Positions 1-6,265 of a stretch of DNA of 6,433 nt are shown here, piece after piece; position 1 is the stretch's first letter; each line of letters opens with the position of its first letter. The notes beneath the pieces were generated by a model, which was not told the origin of the DNA, ran no database searches, and saw only the letters and a program-made list of their open reading frames with translations. This DNA comes from JANNRW01 sp031401815 (GTDB lineage: Bacteria; Desulfobacterota; Desulfuromonadia; Geobacterales; DSM-12255): the NCBI GenBank assembly GCA_031401815.1, contig JANNRW010000126.1, positions 1 through 6,433 on the forward strand, read 5' to 3'. The position numbers and the translations under genes were made by a program.

Positions 1-64
1 TGACAAACTGACACCGGATGAGGCTTATTTCCAAGGACTTGAAAAACTGAAACTGGTAGCCTGA
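1..64 (+). CDS. IS3-family transposase, C-terminal end only
   Basis: An open frame enters from the left edge and stops at TGA 62-64, leaving 20 codons (first full codon at base 2). The tail contains LTPDEAYF, which resembles the (K/L)TPxEVYF motif near the C-terminus of rve-type integrase domains in IS3-family transposases. The protein would catalyse DDE-type cut-and-copy transposition of its own element. Start, catalytic residues and any programmed frameshift lie outside the window, so whether the gene is intact cannot be judged. The IS-like end sequence that follows within 80 bases supports the call. Confidence 0.72.
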   Translation, partial: DKLTPDEAYFQGLEKLKLVA

Positions 65-140
65 AACCAGAAAACCACAACAACCAAGGGGCATTGCTTA
101 TTTCACCCTTCAGGCTGTCTCACTAAGCCCGGCCACCTCA
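1..140 (+). mobile_element. Right end of an IS3-family insertion sequence
   Basis: Downstream of the transposase stop, the sequence runs through a short non-coding tail (AAGGGGCATTGCTTATTTC, then CCCTTCAGGCTGTC) to GGCCACCTCA, which ends at base 140. Read on the minus strand it begins TGAGGTGGCCGGGCTTAG, the 5'-TG start and G-rich inverted repeat usual for IS3-group elements. The left end lies outside the window, so the partner repeat and the target duplication (usually 3-4 bases, here beginning ATA at 141) cannot be confirmed. Its position just upstream of the modification operon could mean that it helped mobilise the island, or that it displaced the operon's native upstream region. Confidence 0.7.
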
Positions 141-323
141 ATAGCTACTTTCATCGATGATATGGAGAGATGTTATTCGAAGGATAGGAACTTGGTTTTG
201 GATAAACCATTTCTTTTCTCTTCTGCTTCGAAGAGAGTGGATCAAGCGACGAGAAAAATTACTTGAGCTAAGGGGTATTCTTATAGGAATGCTTTGATTG
301 AAGTAAATGGAGGTAATTGAAAC
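141..323 (+). promoter_or_regulatory. Non-coding leader of the modification operon
   Basis: No convincing gene lies between the IS end and the first operon gene. The promoter should be here or in the IS end, but no good sigma-70 box pair is visible: TTGAGC at 263-268 and TATAGG at 282-287 are only 13 bases apart, and TTACTT at 259-264 is the right distance from TATAGG but matches the -35 consensus poorly. Two short dyads occur. One is TGGTTT/AAACCA at 193-209, followed by a pyrimidine-rich run. The other is TCTCTTC/GAAGAGA at 217-236. A strong Shine-Dalgarno, GGAGGT at 309-314, lies nine bases before the ATG at 324. Confidence 0.4.
193..223 (+). terminator. Possible weak terminator-like hairpin
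   Basis: TGGTTT (193-198) can pair with AAACCA (204-209) around a five-base loop, followed by the T-rich run TTTCTTTTCTCTTC. The stem is short and AT-rich, so termination would be weak. If real, it could limit read-through from the IS into the operon, but it may be chance pairing. Confidence 0.18.
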
Positions 324-1199
324 ATGGCGTTTTGGGGAAGCAAAACAATAATTGAACAACAAGAGTTAAACGAAATTATTCTTCCATTCGATCCTGACCA
401 GGTTAAATATGGAAGATATCAGTTGAAAGTAGGTTCTGAGGCATTTGTAACTGTAGATGATGTAAAAAGACAAATAAATGTAAATGAGCAAATATCTATT
501 GCGCCTGGTCAATTTGCAATAATCTTAACCGAAGAGAAAGTAACTATTCCACATGATGCAATTGCTTTCATATCGATTCGGTATGGCATAAAGTTGAGAG
601 GGCTTGTCAATGTATCCGGTTTTCACGTAGATCCGGGTTTCTCTGGTAAATTAAAATTTGCAGTTTATAATGCCGGTCCAAGGCCAATTGCTCTTACTAG
701 AGGTGAACCGGCATTTCTTATTTGGTTCAGTAAAATGAATGGTCATGATAATGATGACACGTATAATGGGTCACATAACCATCAAGATCAAATATCTTCT
801 GATGATATCAACAATTTACATGGTAAAGTTGCTTCACCAAGTGCTCTAAATGAAAAAATAGAAGATATGAGAAAAGACTTTGAAAAAATTATTAACGATG
901 TAAAAGTCGTTTGTAACAGTGCGACTAATGAATTGAAGGCAAATCATGATTCGCAAATTGAATCACTTAAAGACAAGGTCAATGTATGGCGCGGTTTGGT
1001 GATTTCATTGATACTTGCTGTTGTAATAATGGCATTCAAATTATTGTTTGATAGCTCTGCAGTCCATAAAAATAATGCAAATAGTATGTCACCATCCGAA
1101 GTCAGTAGTGAAATTAAGAAGCAAGTTAACGATGCTATCAAGAAAGTAAATAATCAAGAGAAACAGCCACCTCTACAAAAAGGCAAATCAAGTGAATAA
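324..1199 (+). CDS. Membrane-anchored dCTP deaminase/dUTPase-fold protein, probably catalytically inactive
   Basis: This 291-residue protein has a Dcd/dUTPase trimer-type domain at about residues 10-136. The hallmark is FHVDPGFSGKLKF at 100-112 followed by VYNAGPRPIALTRGE at 114-128, which aligns with the RIDPGWSG...LEFYN core of dCTP deaminase. The catalytic Glu of that core falls on Ala113, and the upstream RSS motif reads IRYG (85-88), so deamination or dUTP hydrolysis is doubtful. A polar Asp/His/Asn-rich linker follows (140-162), then a likely coiled coil (175-220), one hydrophobic helix (about 222-242) and a charged Lys-rich tail. Catalytic Dcd proteins are normally soluble and about 190 residues, so the extension is unusual. 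It opens the operon, is AT-richer than its neighbours and has a strong RBS. I infer a nucleotide sensor or membrane effector; related active enzymes deplete dCTP during phage infection. Confidence 0.72.
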   Translation: MAFWGSKTIIEQQELNEIILPFDPDQVKYGRYQLKVGSEAFVTVDDVKRQINVNEQISIAPGQFAIILTEEKVTIPHDAIAFISIRYGIKLRGLVNVSGFHVDPGFSGKLKFAVYNAGPRPIALTRGEPAFLIWFSKMNGHDNDDTYNGSHNHQDQISSDDINNLHGKVASPSALNEKIEDMRKDFEKIINDVKVVCNSATNELKANHDSQIESLKDKVNVWRGLVISLILAVVIMAFKLLFDSSAVHKNNANSMSPSEVSSEIKKQVNDAIKKVNNQEKQPPLQKGKSSE

Positions 1200-1851
1200 T
1201 GAAATAAAATTATTCGTTTTAGAAGGTCCAGACGGTACGGGGAAAACGACTCTTTCTCACAAGTTTGTAGAATACTTGAATTCAATAGGTCAAAAGTGCA
1301 GCTACTATTCTTTTCCAGGTAATTGTTCAGGTACCCTTGGAAAGCACATATATGAAATCCACCACGAACTTAGTGACGTCGGTATCACAACAATCAACCC
1401 AACAAGCTTGCAGTTGCTCCATGTTGCATCGCATATAGATGCAATTGAGTCCGAAATTTTACCTGAACTGCGAGCTGGGAATTCTATTGTGCTGGATAGG
1501 TTCTGGTGGTCAACGATTGTTTATGGTAGTGTGTACGGCGCAAATGCCGGTTCGTTAGAAAAGTTAATTGAGATAGAAAAAATGCATTGGGCCGATGTTC
1601 AGCCAGCATGCATTTTTTATTTGAAGCGTCAAAATTCCTTGAAACCCTCATCCATCGAGCATTGGGATGAATTGCTAGAAGCGTACGGGAAGCTTGTCCT
1701 GCAAGAGCGCAAAAGCTCAAAAGTCGAGATCATAACAAACGAGTCATCGCCACAAGATGCATTGACACAAGTAATCGAGATATATGAAAGCTTCGCAAAG
1801 GAAAGCCGTGACCAGGAAACGTCCTCAAGACCAATATCATCTGAGCTTTGA
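1192..1851 (+). CDS. Thymidylate-kinase-like P-loop nucleotide kinase
   Basis: This 219-residue protein has the layout of a dTMP kinase. A Walker A motif, GPDGTGKTT, lies at residues 12-20, a substrate-loop FPG at 41-43 (where dTMP kinases usually have R-F/E-P), and a DR motif in VLDRFWWS at 100-107. The LID region (about 145-165) lacks the Arg-rich stretch of E. coli-type enzymes, and the P-loop lacks the Arg of the eukaryotic type, so it may phosphorylate an altered substrate such as 5-hydroxymethyl-dUMP or a DNA-borne hydroxymethyl group. The start is GTG at 1192, overlapping the upstream stop by eight bases behind a weak AGG, which suggests translational coupling. Its own 3' end overlaps the next gene. 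Kinase family is confident; the exact substrate is inference from the neighbouring TS-like and hypermodification genes. Confidence 0.82.
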   Translation: MNNEIKLFVLEGPDGTGKTTLSHKFVEYLNSIGQKCSYYSFPGNCSGTLGKHIYEIHHELSDVGITTINPTSLQLLHVASHIDAIESEILPELRAGNSIVLDRFWWSTIVYGSVYGANAGSLEKLIEIEKMHWADVQPACIFYLKRQNSLKPSSIEHWDELLEAYGKLVLQERKSSKVEIITNESSPQDALTQVIEIYESFAKESRDQETSSRPISSEL

Positions 1852-2872
1852 TCCGCTCTCTGTCGCCCCAGCACCAAAAATCGAAATCATCAGCAAGTCA
1901 TTGCCAGCAAGACCAACAGTCGTCTACGACAGCTATTGGCGGTTTGCCGCTGAAAGGCAGGAAGTTTTTTTTGCGCGAATGAAAAGTTCTCTTCCTCCTT
2001 GGACCTCCGACCCAATCTTGCGGGTACACAAGTTTACCAATTGCTACCGCGCCTCTGACCGCGTTAGCCAGTATCTTATAAAGAACGTCATATACTCCGG
2101 GGATCAAAGTCCTCCTGAAGTTTTCTTTCGTACAATGCTTTTCAAGTTCTTCAACAAAATTGAGACATGGGAGTTATTGACTCGGCAATTTGGAGTTGTT
2201 TCGTTTGCTGACTATTCATTTGATCGTTATGACGCTGTACTGACAAAAGCAATTGAAAGTGGCTCAAGAATATATTCAGCAGCCTATATCATGCCTTCAG
2301 GTGGGCCGAAATCACCTTACTCAAGAAAACATAGAATGCATCTCAAGTTGCTTGAACAAATGATGGAAGACATGCTTTTTGCCAAGTTGTCTGATGCACA
2401 GTCCATGGCCAAAGCGTTTGTTTTGTTGCGCTCTTATCCTTCGATCGGAGATTTTCTCGCCTATCAGTTTGTCACTGATATAAATTACAGCACCATCATG
2501 AATTTCGACGAAATGGAATTTGTCATGCCCGGCCCTGGGGCACGTGACGGCATTCGTAAATGTTTCAGCGATCTGGGTGGACTTGATGAGTCGGGTATTA
2601 TCAGGATGGTCACTGAAAGGCAGGATGTCGAATTTGAACGGCTCGGACTATCGTTCAAATCGCTTTGGGGGCGGCCCTTACAACTGATTGACTGTCAGAA
2701 TATTTTTTGCGAAGTTGACAAGTATGCGCGAGTTAAACACCCTGAAATAGCTGGTCTGACGGGTAGACTTAGAATTAAACAAAAGTTCAGCCCTATACCT
2801 AAGAAAATAGATTATTGGTATCCCCCTAAATGGGAGATTAACACGTTAATTGAATCAGGGGTAATTCCATGA
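1784..2872 (+). CDS. Putative DNA base hypermodification protein (5-hmdU DNA kinase helical domain / AGPT-like)
   Basis: This 362-residue, mostly helical protein resembles the helical domain of phage 5-hydroxymethyl-dU DNA kinases and the alpha-glutamyl/putrescinyl-thymine pyrophosphorylase families. Recognisable blocks are YDSYWRFAAERQ (48-59), PWTSDPIL (72-79), FTNCYRASDR (84-93), FFRTMLFKFFNK (114-125), FLAYQFVTDINYS (224-236), GPGARDGIRK (250-259) and IDCQNIFCEVDKY (302-314). There is no Walker A, so the P-loop half found in phage 5-HMUDK is absent; the overlapping kinase upstream may supply it in trans. These families act on 5-hydroxymethyluracil or its pyrophosphorylated form in DNA. 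ATG 1784 is the longest start, but GTG 1808 has the better Shine-Dalgarno and would give 354 residues. It overlaps the next gene by ATGA. Family assignment is from memory of motifs; the reaction is unproven. Confidence 0.7.
   Translation: MKASQRKAVTRKRPQDQYHLSFDPLSVAPAPKIEIISKSLPARPTVVYDSYWRFAAERQEVFFARMKSSLPPWTSDPILRVHKFTNCYRASDRVSQYLIKNVIYSGDQSPPEVFFRTMLFKFFNKIETWELLTRQFGVVSFADYSFDRYDAVLTKAIESGSRIYSAAYIMPSGGPKSPYSRKHRMHLKLLEQMMEDMLFAKLSDAQSMAKAFVLLRSYPSIGDFLAYQFVTDINYSTIMNFDEMEFVMPGPGARDGIRKCFSDLGGLDESGIIRMVTERQDVEFERLGLSFKSLWGRPLQLIDCQNIFCEVDKYARVKHPEIAGLTGRLRIKQKFSPIPKKIDYWYPPKWEINTLIESGVIP
1797..1805 (+). promoter_or_regulatory. Shine-Dalgarno favouring a GTG start at 1808
   Basis: AAAGGAAAG places AGGA (1799-1802) five bases before an in-frame GTG at 1808, whereas the ATG at 1784 is preceded only by a weak GAG. 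Start at 1808 would shorten the hypermodification protein by eight basic, poorly conserved-looking residues and reduce its overlap with the kinase gene. Confidence 0.5.
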
Positions 2873-3870
2873 TTAGGCTGTTTTCCGGTCATTCAGCTGA
2901 CGATGTGTGGCGACAGGCAATTAGCGCATTGAAAGACGATGACGGTTGCTCAGCACATCTGAGCCGTTTGGGCGCTACACGCGAAATTCTTCATGCTAAT
3001 TTTTACATCGAAAATCCAAGAGAACGCTGGATCATTTCTAGGCTGCCAGCGATTAACCCAGCATTTGCAATAGTAGAGGTATTCTGGATCTTGTCTGGTA
3101 GTAACGATGCTGGGTTTATTAACTTCTGGAACCCTTCACTCCCTAAGTTTGCAGGTAGCGGCGATAAGTATCACGGCGCTTACGGCTACAGAATCATTAA
3201 CCAATTTGGTGTCAACCAGCTTGAACGCGCGTATCATGCCTTAAAAAACAACCCTGCTAGCAGGCAAGTTGTTATCCAGATTTGGGATGCCAAAATCGAT
3301 TTGCCTGATGAAAATGGTACACCGGCTTCATCAGATATTCCATGCAATTTGTTTTCAATGCTGAAGGTCAGGGATGGCAAGCTGGAATGGACCCAGGTTA
3401 TGCGTAGTAACGACCTTTACAGGGGGACACCATACAACTTCGTTCAGTTTACAACGCTTCAGGAAATTCTTGCTGGTTGGCTAGGGTTGGAAGTTGGTGG
3501 GTATTACCAAATAAGTGATAGCCTTCATATTTATGAGAGTGACTGTCAGGAATTAAGTTATCAATTATCCCCCGACGTTCAACAGAACACCGACAATTTG
3601 TCTTTGGTTAAAGATGTATTTGACAATGTGTTTAATAATATTTGGTATTCATTGGTTGAACTAACACGGCCAAATTTAACGACGGATGAGTTTTATCAAA
3701 CTCTTATAAATGAAGACCTGCCGATACCCTACAAAAATTTACTTTTCATTGCTGCCGCAGATAGTGCCCGTAGGCGAAGTTGGGATACTGAGATGACTTG
3801 GGCCATTGAAAGGTGCAGCAACCCACTATTAGCTTCATTGATTCGAGCTTGGGTGATGCGATGGCAATGA
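2869..3870 (+). CDS. Thymidylate synthase / dUMP hydroxymethylase homologue
   Basis: This 333-residue protein keeps the core of thymidylate synthase with the exact spacing of the E. coli active site: nucleophile Cys159 in DIPCN, Arg179 and Asp182 in MRSNDLYRG, Asn190 in GTPYN, and His220/Tyr222 in LHIYES, matching C146, R166, D169, N177, H207 and Y209. Asn190 is the residue that selects uracil over cytosine; dCMP hydroxymethylases carry Asp there. Glu70 in VEVFWIL matches the conserved Glu58. The second phosphate-clamp Arg of SRR reads Gln (SRQ, 131-133). The last 100 or so residues are unlike any TS and lack the C-terminal tail that closes over folate. I infer addition of a one-carbon group to dUMP, quite possibly hydroxymethylation rather than methylation. 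It joins the gene before it by an ATGA overlap, with AGGGG at 2857-2861. Confidence 0.85.
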   Translation: MIRLFSGHSADDVWRQAISALKDDDGCSAHLSRLGATREILHANFYIENPRERWIISRLPAINPAFAIVEVFWILSGSNDAGFINFWNPSLPKFAGSGDKYHGAYGYRIINQFGVNQLERAYHALKNNPASRQVVIQIWDAKIDLPDENGTPASSDIPCNLFSMLKVRDGKLEWTQVMRSNDLYRGTPYNFVQFTTLQEILAGWLGLEVGGYYQISDSLHIYESDCQELSYQLSPDVQQNTDNLSLVKDVFDNVFNNIWYSLVELTRPNLTTDEFYQTLINEDLPIPYKNLLFIAAADSARRRSWDTEMTWAIERCSNPLLASLIRAWVMRWQ

Positions 3871-3877
3871 AATTGGA

Positions 3878-3889
3878 TGTTTTAAAACA
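3878..3889. promoter_or_regulatory. Perfect AT-rich 12-base palindrome in the operon gap
   Basis: TGTTTTAAAACA is a perfect dyad in the 53-base gap between the TS-like gene and the HIT gene. It could be a small operator, but a 12-base AT-rich palindrome can also arise by chance. No clear promoter boxes accompany it. Confidence 0.2.
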
Positions 3890-3894
3890 CAAAC

Positions 3895-3907
3895 GGGGCT
3901 GCCCTTG
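3895..3907 (+). repeat. 13-base repeat, left copy (GGGGCTGCCCTTG)
   Basis: This copy sits in the gap just before the HIT gene. It matches GGGTCTGCCCTTG at 6293-6305 at 12 of 13 positions. The two copies bracket the HIT-HNH-NERD module, so they might be module borders or a shared insertion target; chance is not excluded. Confidence 0.4.
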
Positions 3908-3923
3908 ATACGAGACAAATACG

Positions 3924-4316
3924 ATGAACGTTAAACATCGAGACTGCCCATTCTGCAACCCTGACAGCACAATAATTTTACTTGCCAACACTCATGCCAT
4001 TGCCATTTACGACGGCTTCCCCGTTTCCCTTGGCCACTGTTTGATCATCCCGAAGAGGCACATAGCCTCTTTCTTCGAAGCTACCAGAGAAGAGCAGACG
4101 GCATTACTCGACTTGCTTGCCGAGATGCAAGAAATCCTTGTGAAGGAACGCAACCCCGATGGCTTCAACATTGGCATTAACGTTGGTGAGGCTGCCGGTC
4201 AGACTGTGATGCATCTGCATATCCACCTGATCCCCCGCTATGCCGGGGACCAGACCGATCCGCGCGGCGGGGTGCGCTGGATATTCCCTGATAGGGCAGC
4301 ATATTGGAGTGAGTAA
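3924..4316 (+). CDS. HIT-family nucleotide-binding protein
   Basis: This 130-residue protein is a complete HIT-domain protein of normal length. The histidine triad is HLHIHLIPR, with His97, His99 and His101. A zinc site of the HINT type is suggested by CPFC (Cys8, Cys11) together with His46 and His97. The family hydrolyses or transfers nucleotidyl groups from substrates such as AMP-lysine, ApnA or adenylylated intermediates. The C-terminal GGVRWIFPDRAAYW is common in the bacterial branch. It starts at ATG 3924 with only a weak GAG upstream, 53 bases after the TS-like gene, and its stop overlaps the HNH start (TAATG), so it is cotranscribed and coupled with the endonuclease. Its role beside a restriction enzyme is unknown; clearing adenylylated DNA ends or nucleotide signals is speculation. 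Confidence 0.88.
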   Translation: MNVKHRDCPFCNPDSTIILLANTHAIAIYDGFPVSLGHCLIIPKRHIASFFEATREEQTALLDLLAEMQEILVKERNPDGFNIGINVGEAAGQTVMHLHIHLIPRYAGDQTDPRGGVRWIFPDRAAYWSE

Positions 4317-5299
4317 TGCCCATTGAAAACTATTTACGTTGCTTTTCGCGGTTACGCCGGGCAAATGCTCGTCAGGGCCTTTGGCCTGAAGCGACAAAGA
4401 AGCAGGCTCCACACAAACCGCTCCTGCTCCTGGCGGTGCTGGATATGGTGCATCGCGGCGTCATCACTTCGCCGTTCATCGCCGTCAGCGGCGATCTGGT
4501 GGAGCTGAATGACCTGTTCAACCTCTACTGGCGGCGGATCATTCCGCTGGGGCAGACCAGCAGCATCGCCTTTCCCTTCTCCCGTCTCGACAGGGAACCT
4601 TTCTGGGAGCTGGTGCCGCAACCAGGCAAAATCATTACCACGGCGCTAATCAACAATACTTCCTCGGTCAGCTATCTGCGCAAGTACGCCCTGGGAGCAA
4701 AGCTGGACGACGGGCTGTTCCGGGTCATGCAGAGCGGAGAGGGGCGGAGTGCGCTGCGGGAGGTGCTGCTGCAGTCCTGCTTCTCGCCCGAGGCAGCGGC
4801 GCTGTTGCGGGAGCAGTCAGTAATCAACCGGGAGGCATTCGACTACAGTAATCTCCTTGAGGAGAAAGCCCATCTGCCGCTGGTGCTGGAAATTATCGAG
4901 GCGGACAACTACCGTCCAGAGGCGCGTGATCAGGGTTTTCGGCGACTCGTTGTGCAGACCTACGATCATCGCTGTGCGTTGTGCGGTATTCGCATTGTTA
5001 CTCCTGATGGGCACACCGTGGTAGAGGCGGCTCACATTATCCCATGGTGCAAAACCAAAAATGACGATATTCGTAACGGCATGGCACTCTGCAAACTCTG
5101 TCACTGGGGATTTGACTGGGGCATGCTTGGTGTTTCCGACAACTATCAGGTAATAACTTCGCGTTCCATAGGGATTGATCCAAACTATCCTGGTTTCCTG
5201 ACCTCTCTTTCTGACCGTAATATCATTCGACCTGTAGACCGGGAAGTATGGCCGGCTCGCGAGTATCTGGCCGAACACCGGGAGGAATGGCGTTTGTAG
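4316..5299 (+). CDS. HNH endonuclease, probable type IV enzyme recognising phosphorothioated DNA
   Basis: This 327-residue protein has two parts. The N-terminal half (about 1-165), with HKPLLLLAVLDMVHRG at 33-48, LFNLYW at 67-72 and AFPFSRLDREPFWELVP at 85-101, resembles the sulfur-binding domain of ScoMcrA/SprMcrA-type enzymes that bind phosphorothioate DNA. The C-terminal half is an HNH nuclease: CALC (Cys220, Cys223) and CKLC (Cys259, Cys262) should hold structural zinc, and His240 in EAAHIIPW, Asn254 and His263 form the catalytic motif. All key residues are present, so it looks active. It would cut modified incoming DNA and is incompatible with a host Dnd system that modifies the same sites. 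RBS GGAG at 4306-4309 sits six bases before the ATG, which overlaps the HIT stop. It is markedly GC-richer than the upstream operon, suggesting separate acquisition. The nuclease call is firm; the sulfur-binding call is by motif resemblance. Confidence 0.82.
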   Translation: MPIENYLRCFSRLRRANARQGLWPEATKKQAPHKPLLLLAVLDMVHRGVITSPFIAVSGDLVELNDLFNLYWRRIIPLGQTSSIAFPFSRLDREPFWELVPQPGKIITTALINNTSSVSYLRKYALGAKLDDGLFRVMQSGEGRSALREVLLQSCFSPEAAALLREQSVINREAFDYSNLLEEKAHLPLVLEIIEADNYRPEARDQGFRRLVVQTYDHRCALCGIRIVTPDGHTVVEAAHIIPWCKTKNDDIRNGMALCKLCHWGFDWGMLGVSDNYQVITSRSIGIDPNYPGFLTSLSDRNIIRPVDREVWPAREYLAEHREEWRL

Positions 5300-5326
5300 T
5301 GAATTTATCTGAATAATGAGGTTTCA

Positions 5327-6241
5327 ATGCTTCTTAAAAGTGCAGGCAGTAAGGAAGTTGATATTGCAGAACTAGAACGACTGCTGGAGGTTTCTCCAAA
5401 AGCTTCCCGACAAAAAATAGAGCATGAGCTGCGAGCAGTCCGAGCGGGCATAAAAGGCGAACAAGAGTCAGCGTACCTGATTGATTTTGATTTTAAAGAT
5501 GCACAACGGACTGTTGTCATTCATGACCTTCGTCTGGAAATAAACGGCAGGGTTGCGCAGATTGATCACCTTTTGATTCATCGAACCATGAACTTCTTTG
5601 TTCTTGAGACAAAACATCTGCATGCTGGCATGCAGATTACAGAGGAGGGGGAATTCAAGCAGTGGAATGATTTCAAAAAAACATATGAGGGGATGGCTTC
5701 GCCACTTGCTCAAAATGAACGGCATATTTCCGTACTTAAGGATGCCGTTGCTCGCCTGGAGCTGCCTACCCGAGCCGGTATACAGCTGACGCCGACGTTT
5801 AATTCATATGTGCTGATTTCACCCAAAGCCAGGATTGATCGACCCAAAAAGCTTGATACCAGCCAGATTATCAAAGCCGATGTGCTTTTAAAGACATTTC
5901 AGGATCAGTTTGAGAATAATAGCGTGTTAGATACGTTTGCCAACCTTGCTCGATTTGTATCCCTTGAAACCATAAGCGGGATCGGCGAAAAACTTGTAAA
6001 AATGCATAGACCAGTCACAATCGATTATGCGGCTAAATTCGGCGTCAAAGAACAGCCAAAGCCGGTCGAGGCTGTAGCAACTGTACAGGAAAGCCCTGCA
6101 CCGCAGTATGCCGGTGGTACAGCTTGTCAGGAATGCGGAACAGAAGTTGACAAGAAAGTAGTTTTCTTCTGCAGGCTCAAAAAGGATAAATTTAACGGAA
6201 AGATCCTCTGTCGCGAATGTCAACAAATTCCGGAAATTTAA
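5327..6241 (+). CDS. NERD-domain putative nuclease with C-terminal zinc ribbon
   Basis: This 304-residue protein carries a nuclease-related (NERD) domain at about residues 38-145. GIKGE at 41-45 is the usual N-terminal glycine/glutamate motif. VAQIDHLLI (77-85) and FFVLETK (90-96) supply Asp80, Glu94 and Lys96, the PD-(D/E)xK-like catalytic set. A middle region of unknown function follows (about 155-235), then a Pro/Val-rich linker, then a zinc ribbon with CQEC (Cys267, Cys270) and CREC (Cys295, Cys298), plus Cys282. NERD proteins with such appended DNA-binding ribbons are common on mobile elements and are presumed to cut nucleic acid. GAGG at 5318-5321 lies five bases before the ATG. It begins 27 bases after the HNH gene, so it is probably in the same transcript, but its AT-richer composition suggests a different origin. 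Confidence 0.85.
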   Translation: MLLKSAGSKEVDIAELERLLEVSPKASRQKIEHELRAVRAGIKGEQESAYLIDFDFKDAQRTVVIHDLRLEINGRVAQIDHLLIHRTMNFFVLETKHLHAGMQITEEGEFKQWNDFKKTYEGMASPLAQNERHISVLKDAVARLELPTRAGIQLTPTFNSYVLISPKARIDRPKKLDTSQIIKADVLLKTFQDQFENNSVLDTFANLARFVSLETISGIGEKLVKMHRPVTIDYAAKFGVKEQPKPVEAVATVQESPAPQYAGGTACQECGTEVDKKVVFFCRLKKDKFNGKILCRECQQIPEI

Positions 6242-6265
6242 TCAAAGTTGAGCGAATGTGGGAAA

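Noticed and set aside
217..236. TCTCTTC/GAAGAGA hairpin considered as a terminator
   Set aside because: It has a 7-base stem but no T-run on either strand; purine/pyrimidine-rich sequence makes such pairing likely by chance.
259..287. Sigma-70 promoter for the operon (TTACTT or TTGAGC with TATAGG)
   Set aside because: Either the -35 match is poor or the spacing is only 13 bases, so I mention it only within the leader entry.
138..362. 74-codon minus-strand open frame over the leader and operon start
   Set aside because: It runs into the IS terminal repeat and the real first gene, has low-complexity Ser/Arg content, no recognisable motif and no convincing ribosome site.
324..1199. Calling the first gene an active dCTP deaminase (anti-phage dCTP depletion enzyme)
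   Set aside because: The catalytic Glu position reads Ala113 and the RSS motif is absent, so only the fold is supported.
2869..3870. Calling the TS-like gene thyA or a dCMP hydroxymethylase
   Set aside because: The C-terminal third is unlike ThyA, and Asn190 argues against cytosine as substrate; homologue or dUMP hydroxymethylase is the safer call.
3871..3923. A dedicated promoter for the HIT-HNH module
   Set aside because: TTGGAT at 3873-3878 has no -10 box at suitable distance; read-through from the upstream operon remains possible.
4352..5278. Long minus-strand and alternate-frame open frames inside the HNH gene
   Set aside because: They are shadows of a GC-rich coding region; the + frame has an intact two-domain nuclease with all motifs.
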